From the NCBI GenBank assembly GCA_028023455.1, contig JAQFVV010000056.1, positions 3,596,001 through 3,660,000 of the forward strand: a DNA stretch of 64,000 nt, in the 5' to 3' direction. Origin of the DNA: Epiperipatus broadwayi (Eukaryota > Onychophora > Udeonychophora > Euonychophora > Peripatidae). The position numbers were made by a program, and so were the translations under genes. Each line of letters begins with the position of its first letter. Positions within the stretch are counted from its first letter, which is position 1. Under the pieces are notes generated by a model. It saw only the letters and a program-made list of their open reading frames with translations. It made no database searches and had not been told where the DNA came from. Below are positions 12,139 to 23,829 of this stretch, piece after piece.

Positions 12139-13556
12139 AGCCCATTGTGAACTTTTTCAATTATCACCAGAATCTTTATCTTCAAGCATGTAAACTTCAT
12201 AACTATTCATATTGTGTGAAACAATGTATGATTAGACCATTCAATCTGGTAATTTAAAATTCTACACCCTGACATATTTAGGTCAGAAATGATAAAGACG
12301 AAGTTAATTCAATGAGTATGCTTTTATAACAATCAAATAGCTTCTAATAACAGAAATCCAATTCTATGTATGATTATAAATGGTTAAAAAATTATAGTTT
12401 ATGTAAAAATATACTTTTTACAAAGTCCTAATATGAAGCAATTATTTTACAATGGAGATTGATTTTTATACTGCAGAAGTGACACATTTTACATATAATT
12501 TTCAAACTGTAATATATACTCAAAAGCTTACTGTAATGGTCCACATTCCCTTAAGGAATGAGGGTGAACACATCTAACTATAGTCAAACTTATGGTCTTC
12601 ATATAGGATGCCATGAATGATGCAATAAAAGTTTAATTCATGATTGAATCTATTTCAAATAAGATAATTTAATATTAAATATTTAATATAGATACAACTT
12701 ATACCAGTTCATTCAATCCTCTTAATTATTCCATTATGCTCAGTATTCGAACTCAGAGTGAATTTTGCACTTAACTCTCTTCAGAGGCCCATCAATATAC
12801 CATAGGAAGAATAATATAATTTCAATAGATTCTCAAAATTACTTTTAATCAAGTTATTATGATGTTAAGTCAAGATGCCATATATATATTGTAACCACTT
12901 CACCTATATTGCTTTATGCCCAGGCACCAATTCTATACATGATAGAATAAATTTATAATCTAGATTGCATCTATACTTATTGATAAGAATCTTATCGAAC
13001 TATTAATTTACAGCTTAGCTCAGTTGGGGTTATAGGGTATCGTGGTCATCTAGAATGCAAATGGGATGAGAGAAGGATTTATAGGCAGCAATTATATAGT
13101 GTTTATTTAATTATCTATAAGCATTTACCAAATTATCAAAAGAAAGCAATTTATGGATTAACTTAAATCATGATATATTCAATTCTCTCATCATCCAAGT
13201 ATATGCTAGACCAATCATGCCACTCATCTAATATGTTTGGGGATCACTGCAACAATAATCAATCTACTGGCATTTAATTTAGATTGAACAACTATATCAA
13301 TGTTTAATAAATAATGAACTAATCTCAGGGCTCTGCTATAGGAACAATAAGTCAATCCTAATATAATATGATTATTAATCAATAAGGACTATTGTGAAAT
13401 TGACATCTATTACAATAAAATAACGGATAGATAATGATAAGGATCGGGTACATTTTTATCTCACATCACTATCTATTCTAAACAAGGTAAAATTACATCT
13501 TGGCATTATACAATGTTTGGATCTATTAACTCAGTGCTATCGAGATAAATGGCATA
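12139..13556. other. AT-rich spacer
   Basis: No gene recognised. TTAGCTCAGTTGG at about 13014 resembles a tRNA A box, but no B box or cloverleaf follows. Confidence 0.5.
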
Positions 13557-13558
13557 TA

Positions 13559-14506
13559 CACCTGAGTCTCTTTTTATGCGGATTTATTTAATGCGATTTT
13601 GAAGTTACGCGATTCACGTTTTTCTGGAAGTCGAACTTCGATAATGCTCTATTACTTTAAATAATAAATTTCACGCACTTACGTCATATTGAAAGTAATA
13701 GCACATTATTGGAATTCGACTTTCATCTTAGTAATTTCAATATTTTCAGTGCTTTATAATAGTAAGATTTTATGCAATAATGAAATTAAAATCAAGATTT
13801 CCACATTTTATGTATACACACAATAATTTTACAAGATTATAATGTAAATTTGTTCAAACATTGTGTGTGTTTTTAAATCACATTCTGTTTTTGCTTTTTA
13901 AAAAAGAACGTAATCAATTATTAATCATTTAGTGTCCGCAAGTTCATTTTTAAAAGGTGAGAAATAGCAGTGGGCATAATTAAAATTGAAAATTAAAAAA
14001 TTAAAGACAAAAATAAGAATTTAATTTTTAGTTGTTAGATTAATTACGTTGTCACCAGAAAACCATTAACACAACATGAGAGTGACATTGGTGCTAGTTG
14101 TATTTCCTCTTGTGAAGAATCTGATTTTTTACCAGTTTGCAAACGAACCTGTTTATCGGCAAATAACAATAATAATTAAAATGTGTATAAAAAAATGTAA
14201 ATTACTGTAAATTATGCATAAAAATATATTGTTCTGAATGAAATTAAATATTATAGTTAAAAAAAGTTTGTCTTGTATCAATTTTTTTCAAATTTGAAAT
14301 TTTTTATTAGTCATATTTTATTTTGTTATTTTTTTTTTGCGCGAATTTTAAAGTAATTTTACGTTGATGCTTTGCTTTTACGTGATTTTTGAAAAATCAC
14401 AGTCCGCATCCCCCTTTTTCAAGGTAAGTTATGTCTATTTTTGCGCAATTTTGTTTGCGCATGTTTTCTGAGGAACCTATCTATCGCGTAAAATGAGACC
14501 CAGGTG
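13559..14506. mobile_element. pogo/Tigger-like non-autonomous DNA transposon
   Basis: The left end CACCTGAGTCTC..TTTTTATGCGG and the inverted right end CACCTGGGTCTC..TTTTACGCG match as terminal inverted repeats of about 24 bases. Each is flanked directly by TA (13557-13558 and 14507-14508), the target duplication of the Tc1/mariner/pogo superfamily. GCG-containing subterminal sequence resembles Tigger elements. The 948-bp body encodes no readable DDD transposase, so it is a deletion derivative. An internal hairpin is listed separately. The superfamily call rests on TIR style and TA duplication only. Confidence 0.72.
13626..13724. repeat. Subterminal hairpin in the pogo-like element
   Basis: A 32-base arm (13626-13657) pairs with 13691-13724, both containing AAGTCGAA and TCTATTACTTT-type blocks. 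Hairpins of this kind can be transposase-binding subterminal repeats (inference). Confidence 0.65.
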
Positions 14507-17247
14507 TACTAGTAAATTGATAAATATTATAATTGTATTATCTTGAATATATGTGTGGAAATGGTCAATCAAACGTATATGCTAAAATAATTAAGAGGGA
14601 ATCTTACTTCAACAAAACATTTATTATAAGACACATTCTTTTACGACACATTGATGATGATTTATCAGTAACTTATATCGATTACAAACTTGACTAAATA
14701 ACACTTGGATACAATAAAATAACATTTAAATTACACAAAAAACCACTTAATATTTGGAGGCTCTGCTTCTTATATGTGGTTTCAATAATATTTACAATTC
14801 AATTAGTTAAATTATTAGCAACTCAAAATAATTCTATATTCATGTATTAATATTCATATCATCTATTCCCATTCTGTGCTCTTCATAAACCAAGAAAACG
14901 ATATCAAGTAATCAATTAACGTCATTTAAATTATTTCCGTATGCCTACAAATCTATATCTGTTATATTAAATTAAGTAATCATTTTATTAACTGGCCTTA
15001 AAATAAAATAAAATTTTGTAATACAATATTACATTTATACCGGGAGGATGAATTACCAACAATAATAATGAATGAAATAATGATAATACATGATATGATC
15101 TGACAAATTATTCAGAACTTACAATTCCAGCGATTATCTTTTTCTATATCTCTAGGTTTATCATATTTCCAAATGTGTGCACATTTATGAATTCACAATC
15201 ACGATGCATTTTATTGATTATATTTCCATCAGTTGACTTGCAAAATAAACAAACTTCACAATACGGATGGTACCATGGGATAATCTCTAAATCACAAATC
15301 CAACTTCAAGTATATTACTGAAATTACTGAAATATTTATCTGAAATAACTAACATATATTGTGTGATGATAAATACATGGAATGGAAGGGAGAGTAAAAT
15401 TAATATCAATGATATTTACATACGTGCGCGTGGGGATTAACAATAACTCTAAACATCGATTTAATTTATCAATATAGTAACTATCAACTCTTCTAACACA
15501 AATGGTGCGGAACTTAGCCGATTTATCCTGAATACATAGATCATCTATCACTTCCCTTTAAGAAACATATTTATCACATCGCATACTAATAAATAAATAA
15601 ATATACTACTATCCATGGTTCAATAGGTAATCAAATAAAATGAAAGTTTCTCAATCCGAATATCATGATCATCATCTCAATCACCTCTCCACTCGAAAGG
15701 CATCTAATGCATTTCATATAAACAAATCCATAGCAGATAACCTCTTAAATTTTTACAACCTTTAGCCATGATACCAGCCGCAACCGATAAGAAACAAGCA
15801 TAAATTTAACTCATACAATATATTCTGAAAGCGAACACACACGCGAACATATGATCATGTATGAAATAATCTTTTTAAATTACATCAGACAATATTAGCA
15901 TTAACTAGATTATGAATGATTCTAATATCTTTAAAAAAAATTATGAGTATCGAAATTCAAATTAGTGTAAATACTATTAAATAAGCTTAACCATTCGGCA
16001 ATACTGGTCTAAATGTTTTCATATATCTGTTTACTATTACTAATTAATGAATAATGATAAAGCATCTAATTTTGCACTAATAATATGAGCACAGAAATAT
16101 ATAATATTTACATAATACAACAAAAAAAAATATCACTGGTTTACTATAACTTATACCAAACTCTCCGAGAAGTTCTAGAAGAAACTGGATACACAAAATT
16201 ATAATAATAATAAAAATTAATGTCAAAATAAATATAAATAAATAAATAGATTTGTGTATCTATTATATGCGAAGGAAGAAATGCATATCAAACCTTCTGT
16301 CATTAAAATAAAAGTTCCCTTTGTAATTTTTTTACTTTTTATATTTTTAGTTCATATTTGAAACTTTAAAAAAACAGAAACACACATGTAGTTCATGATG
16401 ACAAGAAGAATAATAAACTTTAAAAATACGAATATTATTCCTACAGGTTAAACATAAATTTGGCAAAAACAGAAATAACTTCCAATGTTCTTAGGATTTC
16501 CTAACGGACGTTATAAGCAACTTTTGCAAGTATTTGGATCCATTTATTATTTTGTATATAGACTTGGTCTGGTCTAAATTCCAACATTTAATACATCTTT
16601 AATGATGATCAAAGTCAAGGTTACTTAATCAACCATGTTTATATCCTTCTGGTAAATAATTATCAAGTATAATCGTCACACATTCTTTCACTCCTACACG
16701 AGTATGAATGGTTAGGTAATTTAATGTACATATTTATGATGATAATGTAGAGTACTAGCATGAATAATTTTACTGTTTCAGCCTTTCTTCTTACACAATA
16801 AAATAGGAAATTTACTAAATAAGAGTCATTCAGATATCCCATTACATAGTCCAGCATAAATTTTCCAATTCTTATTATTATTACTACTATACATAATTTC
16901 AATGCCACAATATTTATTAAAAATATGTTGTAATAAATTTGTATTAGTGATTTTTCTAAGTAATATCTATGCATTATGAATAAAATAAGTTCAAATTGTT
17001 AGTTGATAAAAGTTAAAAAACTGCTATACCTCTGAATGTTTAGCCTTCCATTTTAGAAAATATCATCTGGTGTCCTTCAGAATTATATGTTGGCATTTAT
17101 TCTTTGAGTAGTATAGAAGAAGTTTCCTTATTAAAGAGATAGTGAGGAATCCAATGAAATTGTTAAATTAACTTGTTTTATTATATTTCCTTTTAGAAAA
17201 TTATTCCACCTTGTTTAAAATGGTTTCTGAAATCTTCTCCAAAACTT
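14507..17247. other. AT-rich spacer, unassigned
   Basis: No gene recognised. Short open frames on the minus strand (15336-15551, 16663-16974) have no familiar motifs and AT-driven composition. It may hide old, unrecognisable elements. Confidence 0.5.
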
Positions 17248-17330
17248 TTTTTTATTTCTGAAGTCCTCTTTAACTTTTTTTTTCTGAAGTCTTCTGTAAC
17301 TTTTTCTTTCTAAAGTCTTCTGTAACTTAG
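17248..17330. repeat. Degenerate ~27-bp tandem repeat
   Basis: Three imperfect copies of a unit of the form TTCTGAAGTCTTCTGTAACT with T-run spacers. Low-complexity expansion. Confidence 0.65.
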
Positions 17331-18565
17331 CCATGCCTCTTTTTTTTTTTTTTTCTATAATGAGCTTAACAATATGCAAGAAATTATTGCTTGTGAAAGT
17401 GATAAGAATAGTTTTGAAACAATAAAAAAAAATATTAAGTTACAAGTATAAATTAATAATAAATAAACTTTTATATTTTTAAATGAAGAATATTGTGCAA
17501 TAAATAATGTGTGTGCATGTTTTTCCATTAATCCAGAAGTCTATTAATGACTGAGTTATAAACAATTTCTATGGCAAATAAATAATGCTATTACAAGATG
17601 GATATTTTGAGTGATGACTAGAAATATGAATGAGGTGTGGAGTGTGAGATGATGTGAATGGACATGCACCCACACATACAAGTTAGATCTTGGAATGGCA
17701 ATAAACAGTAGGTTAGAAACTTAATGAATAAACATTGATTATGGCCTTATAGACAAACAATACTCATTCTCACTATTAGATATGCATAAAGGAAAAGGAA
17801 TTTTAATGATTGGTACACCATAACTAAGATCCTGATAACCTTTCAACCAAACTTAAAACATTTAAGTTATACTACAATTCATTTTTTTTCTTATGAGCTA
17901 CCCTTGATCACTGTTGGCACAATGTGAACTTCCCACATTTCTTCATGGTGCCAATCTGGAAGGTCACAATATATATATATGGGTATGTGTATTCAATCTT
18001 ATTTTATTATGAAAATAAAATAAATAATTTAAATAAAGCAGATACTTTCCTAAAATAAAAAAAAATTTAAAATTTATATACTAATATAATAGAAATGTAT
18101 GTAAAGAACTCATAATAATAATTTTTGTTATATAAAGATAAATTTAAATTGTTTTAAGTTAATAAAATTGTTAAATATCTTCCCAAATCCCCAAAGTAGA
18201 TATGTATCATAACACAAACAATATTTAATAGGTTGTAAAACAATAAATAAAATTTTTTAATTCAAAAGATTATGATAACACTAACTAAATTTAAATTAAC
18301 AATATAAAAATAAATAAATTTTGTAATATCCTTTGAGATTCCCTTTCTATAAGACCTCCTATCTATGTATGGTCCACATTGTTAAAAGAAAAGACCTTTC
18401 ATCCAAGGACATTAGTCATTTATATAGAATAATAAACAAATATTATTAAATTAATTAAATTAGTAATAAGCAAAAATTCTGTCTTGTCATAAGTAAATGA
18501 ATTTAATATGAAGAACAATAAAATCTTACCTTCATATTAATTTTACTTATTACCCTGGTCAAGTC
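17331..18565. other. AT-rich spacer
   Basis: No gene recognised. (AT)n tract near 17968-17982 and a small weak hairpin at 18463-18550. Confidence 0.5.
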
Positions 18566-18962
18566 CTTTTGTAAGGAAGCCCTAAATTTTATTTAAAAAA
18601 AAACAAAACATTTAACCCAATGATCTTTTCACTTTCTTTTCATCTAATGGTTTTCCAAAATGAATTATTCCAATGTAAGTAGATTTTATAAGCAAAGGAA
18701 ATAAAATTAAATATTTATGGATGTTGATATGCAAAGATGATATGATGTGTTGAAAGTTTATGGTATTGTCCTATCCATCTCCATAATTTGAGTAATAATG
18801 TTCATTAAGAATAAAGTTCATTTATTTTCTGTTCATCGATTATCGGTGAGACAATCAGTATACTCCTTGTTCCTAAATGTTCCTCTCACATGATGTTAAC
18901 ATCCCCTTTCATAAATTATTTTGATATAAATTGAAGTTGGCTATTGAATTGGATAATAGTTT
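18566..18962. repeat. Dispersed ~370-bp repeat, copy 1
   Basis: It aligns over nearly its whole length with 31806-32165. Shared landmarks are TTTAACCC.ATGATCTTT, CCAATGTAAGTAGATTTTAT, ATTTATGGATGTTGATA and ATCCCCTTTCATAAATTATT. Copy 1 has an extra stretch near 18736-18760. By eye the copies are about 85-90% identical. No ORF is shared. It could be an LTR or untranslated part of a retroelement. The two copies flank the gypsy/LINE cluster in the same orientation. Confidence 0.75.
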
Positions 18963-19246
18963 ATTAGACAAAGACGACGCCTGATGGCACCGTTGCTACG
19001 CCCAAACTATAATATATGAATATTCCCAGGCCATCTATTTTAATCATTTTGTGTTTTTTCTTGTCAAAAAAAATCAAACACAGAAATCGTGTTTTTTTTA
19101 ATTTTTTTTTTATTAACATAAACAAATTAATTTAAATGAAATCAATAAATGCAAAATAAATTGAACTAATTTCAATTTTATTATGTTTTTTTTATGTTAC
19201 ACTTTTTTGTTTAAAAAATAATAGGAACATAAATAAAAGTTTTCAC

Positions 19247-19640
19247 ATTTTTATTTTTACACAGAAACAGCAACAAATATTAAAATGGTTTTAAACTTAT
19301 TACGCTTTTTTTTTAACATGCTATTTTTTTTAAAAAAACAATTTTCAATTTTATTAGTCTTTTTTTGTGTAACCTGCTTTTTTTTTTTTTTGATTAAAAA
19401 TCAATAATTGGAACAAAAAGTAAAAGTTCTTAGCCTTTCTTTTACATTTTCATTTTTACATAGAAACAGCAACAAGTACTAAAATGGTTTTAAACTTATT
19501 ATTCTTTTTTTTAACATGCTTTTTTTTTTTCAAAAACAAATTTCAATTTTATTACTCGTTTTTTGAGTTACCAACCTTTATATTTTTCCAAAAATAATCA
19601 CAACAAAAAGTAAAAGTTGTTAGCCTTTCTTTTTTAAACT
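19247..19640. repeat. ~200-bp tandem repeat, two copies
   Basis: The block AGAAACAGCAACAA.TA..AAAATGG recurs with a period of about 199 bases (19263 and 19462). Each unit continues through TTTTAAACTTATTA, TTTTAACATGCT and AAAAAGTAAAAGTT.TTAGCC. A weaker third start appears near 19640. Non-coding. Confidence 0.75.
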
Positions 19641-19974
19641 ATAAACAACAACAAATTAAGTCTTACAAATAACATGCTTCTTGAGTTTTTAAAAAACAGT
19701 TTAAAACTTTTTAAGCTTGTTTAATAATAACAACAACCAAAATGAAAGAGCAACAACTTTAAAAACTATTACCCAAATAACCATTGAATACTTGAAACCA
19801 GTTTTGTTTTCAAAAAAGAACAACAAATATTAAAAATCTTCAAAATAACTTCGATTTACATGAACAACTTCAAACGCTATTTGTAAAATGGAAATTTTTG
19901 TTAGGTAAACATTACTTGTCAAAATAAACAAGTTAATTCTTTCCAAAAATCCTATTGGGAGTGCTGTGTCAAAG

Positions 19975-20500
19975 ACATCTTTGAAAGGATGGCCAGAAAA
20001 AAAAAATCTTCATCCTTGTGGAGACATCGCCACATAAATTCTGCAAGGTAATTTGGCAGAACTTAATAGTGAGTTCCACAGTTTCCGATTTTTCCACTTT
20101 AAATGGCCCCAAAGACGCTCAATGGTTTGTGTGGGAGTGCCTGAGGAAAGGTCCACAAAGTTGTAGGTGTGGTTCAGTCATATGATGGAATCCTGATGCC
20201 TCAAGATCAACAGACTTATAACCCTTCCAACAGTCCGAAAAGATAGTCGATTGAGCTATGCAAAGCATAACTCAATCATATTTCTAGACCATGGCCAACC
20301 TTGACTGTTAGATTCAAACTGCTGCCATCCAAAGCATTTTATTTGTTTTGAGGATCAACCTCAGGCACCAGCCTATCATAAGTTATATAATCAGCATTCT
20401 TTGAATGACAGATCCACAATCCAGCGCTTGAAATATCCCATGACTAGCTCACAGTCTCAGGGTTCAGCATATTTACTTAACACATAAAATAATTCTACAC
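19975..20500 (-). pseudogene. Merlin (IS1016/ISXO2-type) transposase remnant
   Basis: Read on the minus strand with frameshifts, this is the C-terminal half of a Merlin-superfamily DDE transposase, the enzyme that cuts and pastes its own transposon. Visible landmarks in order: the second-Asp motif SDCWKGY (about 20225-20245), then FVDLSSGTPTQTIERLWGHLKW containing the conserved HTQ-type TQTIE.LW catalytic Glu (about 20105-20135), then the LAEFMWR-type tail near 20035, which is out of frame. The upstream first-Asp region (20300-20500) is too decayed to align. Stops and shifts show it is dead. TIRs and target duplication were not found. Confidence 0.7.
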
Positions 20501-20789
20501 TAGTTTACTGATGATGCTGTGATGAGAAAGAGAAAATAGACAAAATAACAATTAAAGCAAACATTAATATTTAATTATTTACACACACATATATTTAATA
20601 TAATATAAAATAACACAATAAATTTTATATAAGAAAAATATAAATGATTTTAGGTTATAGTTGTAATAGTCCATTAATTAAAGTTCATTTCATTTAAAAT
20701 TGAGTGTGTACATAGCTATTTAAAAGTATATTTTACCCAGGTTTTTATTTTATGCGTATTGTCCAATGGTTACGATTTCCATTTGGTTT

Positions 20790-21060
20790 TTCTTTCCAAC
20801 CGGTTGGCCTTTTGGTTCTCCATCGGTGGCATCAATTCATTATCTAGGCGTTTGTTTAGGGCATTGGTTCAGGCAAGCACATTTGATTGCCGAGCGCTTG
20901 GGGCATGAAACTCTGTCAGGCACTTCTATGGCTTGTGGCTTCTCCATTAATGTTGACTGCAGCTGTAATGATTGGCTTACTACTGCATTTACAATTTCTG
21001 AATATTCTGCATTCTTTAGAAAGAACCCGAACTCTGGACTAATAACAAATTGATGACTGG
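20790..21060 (-). pseudogene. Unrecognised open stretch
   Basis: On the minus strand one frame stays open for about 70 residues, with Cys-rich text (VSCPKRSAIKCACLNQCPKQ), then two adjacent stops, then about 30 more open residues. The plus strand also has a 95-codon frame here. Composition is less AT-driven than the surroundings, so this was probably once coding or part of a transposon. It lies upstream of the Merlin remnant on the same strand, but the Cys pattern is not the Merlin N-terminal zinc motif as I know it. Function unknown. Confidence 0.3.
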
Positions 21061-21674
21061 AATAACTTGATCACAAAATGCAGACCAGACTGAATGACAA
21101 TAGAGAGAATGACTTCACTTTTTTCTCTCCAATTGTTTTAGTTTCTTATGGTTATTTTTAATTTAGATCTTAACTGAAAATCTGTCTTTTAATTAATTTT
21201 ACATTTCTTGTTATCTTAATCCTTGTTCAGATTCATCTAAACGATCTTGATAAGATAATTTACAGTTTTTTAATTAATACAATTTAATAAGCAATATTAT
21301 AAATTAATTAATTACATTTTTAAAAGTTTTACAAACATTTTATTTTTACAGACTAATTTTTAGTCTGATTTCACATTTGTTTATTTTATACATTATAAAA
21401 AGTTTTCTTTACAAAGAGAGAAAAAAGTTTTAAATTTTCTCTAATTCTATTCTAGATTTCTTCCCCCCTCTTGCTAGAAAGTTTTATTTTAAAAAAAAAA
21501 AAATATGCAGTACTTTTGTTTCACAAAATTTCGTTTTAAAAATCTTAAATTAAACATGAGAAAAATTACAAAATATGTAGGGCTAAAATGATTATCCCTA
21601 AGTTTTTATTTAGTGTTGTCTCCTTTCTATTTCTCCTTCTATAATCTGCATATGATAATTATCTAAACTTCTGG
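21061..21674. other. AT-rich spacer after integrase end
   Basis: This is where the 3' LTR of the minus-strand gypsy element would be expected. I could not match it to the LTR segment at 24973-25190, so the 3' LTR is missing, unrecognisable or displaced. Confidence 0.45.
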
Positions 21675-22345
21675 TTGACCAAAATATGGTTTAAGAATGC
21701 AGGCATTTTATGTACCTTTTATTTCCCCATCTACATCTATCCAGAATGCATTTGGACCTGTTTGTTTTATTATAGTAAATGGTCCTTTGTATGGATTGCA
21801 GAATTTATGGCATTTGTTTTGGAGTTGTTTGGTAAGGTTATGGGTCTTTATAAAAACCTTGTCTCCTATTTTGAATTGGTAGCTATTTTACTTTGTTTTT
21901 ATTTCTCAATTCTGATTCATTTATTAATCTTTGATATGCTTTTTGTATATCATAATTTATATCAGTCTGGTTGGGATTAATTGGAGATTAGTTAATTTTT
22001 AAATAAATTTGGAATTGCTTTATTGAAATATAATTTAATAGGTGTAAATCCAGTAGATTCATTTACACTCCAGTTAATATAATTTACTACACATTCTGTT
22101 TGCTTTATCCATCCTCTATGCTCATCTTCACAAGGGCTTGATTGTGGATTTCTAATGGATGTGAGCATGGGTTTTATCTATGATTTTTCTACCCATTTCT
22201 TCCAAATTTTTAGATAGGAAAGGTATACCATGACCTATTAATATGACTTTAGGTTTTCCCATCATTGTGAAATGGAGGGTTTCTAATACTCTGACAGTAC
22301 GTCTAGTATTAGCTTAAGGTATTGGGTAGGCTGAAACACGTTTGG
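21675..22345 (-). pseudogene. Ty3/gypsy integrase remnant
   Basis: The minus strand encodes, in several frames, the core and C-terminal domains of a gypsy-type integrase, which inserts element cDNA into the host genome. In coding order: SKRVSAYPIP and TRRTVRVLETL (about 22335-22265), GKPKVILIGHGIPFLSK (about 22250-22205), HRGWIKQTECVVNYINW (about 22115-22070), NESTGFTPIKL (about 22060-22030), then a C-terminal barrel-like FKIGDKVFIKTH...GPFTII.QTGPNAFWIDV (about 21885-21730). The second catalytic Asp of the family motif (S/D-D-H/N-G) reads Gly here. Frameshifts and stops confirm loss of function. It belongs to the element whose gag lies just upstream on the same strand. Confidence 0.78.
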
Positions 22346-22782
22346 AAGAGATCATAAGTGACTAATATTTATGAACTTGTTTATTAAATGGAGGCAATGG
22401 TCCATATGATGTCATGAGAAAATACCTCATTTTTAAGCACTGCCCCTCTATAAACATAGAGATTATCCATGAGGAGTATCCAGAGAAAAAAAATATCAGG
22501 CACTAAGCTAGCCCTGCTCATCTCCTGTGAGTCTAAGGGGCTTATACATGAGGTCTATACACGAGACCATGGCCTATTCATGAGGCCAATATACACTGCT
22601 GAACTATTTTAGGAGCTCAATCATCTGGGTATGGACAGTGCCGAGCATATACTTCGAAGCATCATGAACATAAATGCATTCAGGCCATCCAGCTCAATCA
22701 TCCATCCATCTCAACATGAAAAACATATGCTCTCATATCACTTCATCTCATACATGAACTTCTTCCATCAGCTACTTTTGCT
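22346..22782. other. Deletion scar/filler between gag and integrase
   Basis: Where protease, RT and RNase H should lie, only about 440 bases remain. I see no protease DTG/DSG, RT YxDD or RNase H motifs. The filler has small internal repeats around ATGAGG and TATACA.GAG. Pol has been deleted or replaced. Confidence 0.55.
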
Positions 22783-23600
22783 TCATTGCTCAGGATTGTA
22801 GCTGCATCCTGGCATGGGAAACTGAGAATCATGATCAATTCCCTGTAAAACTTTTTTTGGTATATGGCGACACACTTCTGGATCATTTATCGGGCAAGAT
22901 ATCATCGTGATGCTTGCTTCTCTGGCTTCATATTGTCTTTGTAGTTCATTGTTGCTATTTGTTCTTTTTATTACCTGGGTCCGATATGGATTATGTATAC
23001 CTCCTGTAATACCATGGTAATGTGCCATGATTTGAGGAGGCATTTTTCTTTTGTACTTGATGACTCCAAATCTTGGTCCATCATCGAGATCTCCTATATG
23101 GTGGTTTATTTATCATTTTAGAATCTCCTTCCTTGTTTGTTGATGTACTGCAGTTATCATATGCAGTTAACGATTCAGCCACCTGTTCAATGGATCAACA
23201 ATCGGTTCCGATCAGCATCCGCTCTATATAACTTGGAAAGCTGTCACAGATCAACCTGATAATCTGGAGTTCTGATAGAGGGTCAGATGTCAGGGCCCCT
23301 AACTTGGTCACCTGTCTTCTAAAGAAGGGTGTGTAAGGTTCTCCAGATGGACATTTTTCCTGGGACACCTTATATTTCATGCCCTCCTGACAATTGTCAC
23401 TCCAATAACAGCTGGTTAGTGCTGCTTTGAAATCCTGAAAATTTGTAGGCCGCCTGAATAGGAAATCCCACATCTGTGCCGCACCCTGAAGATGTCTACC
23501 GGCTATTGCTAGCTTTGCTTCCTCTTACATAACATTGAACAAGTACCAGTCCAAACTTTTTATATATTCAATATGTACTTCATTAGAGCCTCCTGTAAAT
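22783..23600 (-). pseudogene. Ty3/gypsy gag capsid-like remnant
   Basis: Two open minus-strand pieces, 23195-23473 and 22783-23043, form a capsid-type Gag that would coat element RNA. The first has the pattern typical of invertebrate gypsy Gag: FKAALTSCYWSDNCQ, then a basic/Gly stretch, then PFFRRQVTKLGAL, then LSELQIIRLICDSFPSYIERML. The second piece (QIMAHYHGITGG...) is downstream Gag with no clear CCHC knuckle. A break near 23045-23195 separates them. Both lie between the coiled-coil leader and the integrase in the expected order. The recognised motif pattern is established for gypsy Gag; species affinity is not claimed. Confidence 0.68.
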
Positions 23601-23829
23601 GTTTTTATTTTTAGGAATTGATTTACAATTCCTGGCATATGTTTGTCTACCAGCATTTCTTGATTAACTTTATAATTTTCTTCTTAAATTTCTTTTAGGA
23701 CTGTGTCTGTCCTTTTACTGGCAATGCACTGCTATTTATTTTTCTCTCTTCCATTTGGGTGGTCAATCTGTCCACCTGCTCCTGCATAGATTCTTGGACT
23801 TTTAGTTCCCATGGCTTCGCATATTTGGG

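Noticed and set aside
13010-13085. tRNA gene suggested by TTAGCTCAGTTGG
   Set aside because: No B box, T arm or acceptor pairing follows.
21675-21980. 101-codon plus-strand ORF
   Set aside because: Antisense of the gypsy integrase C-terminal domain.
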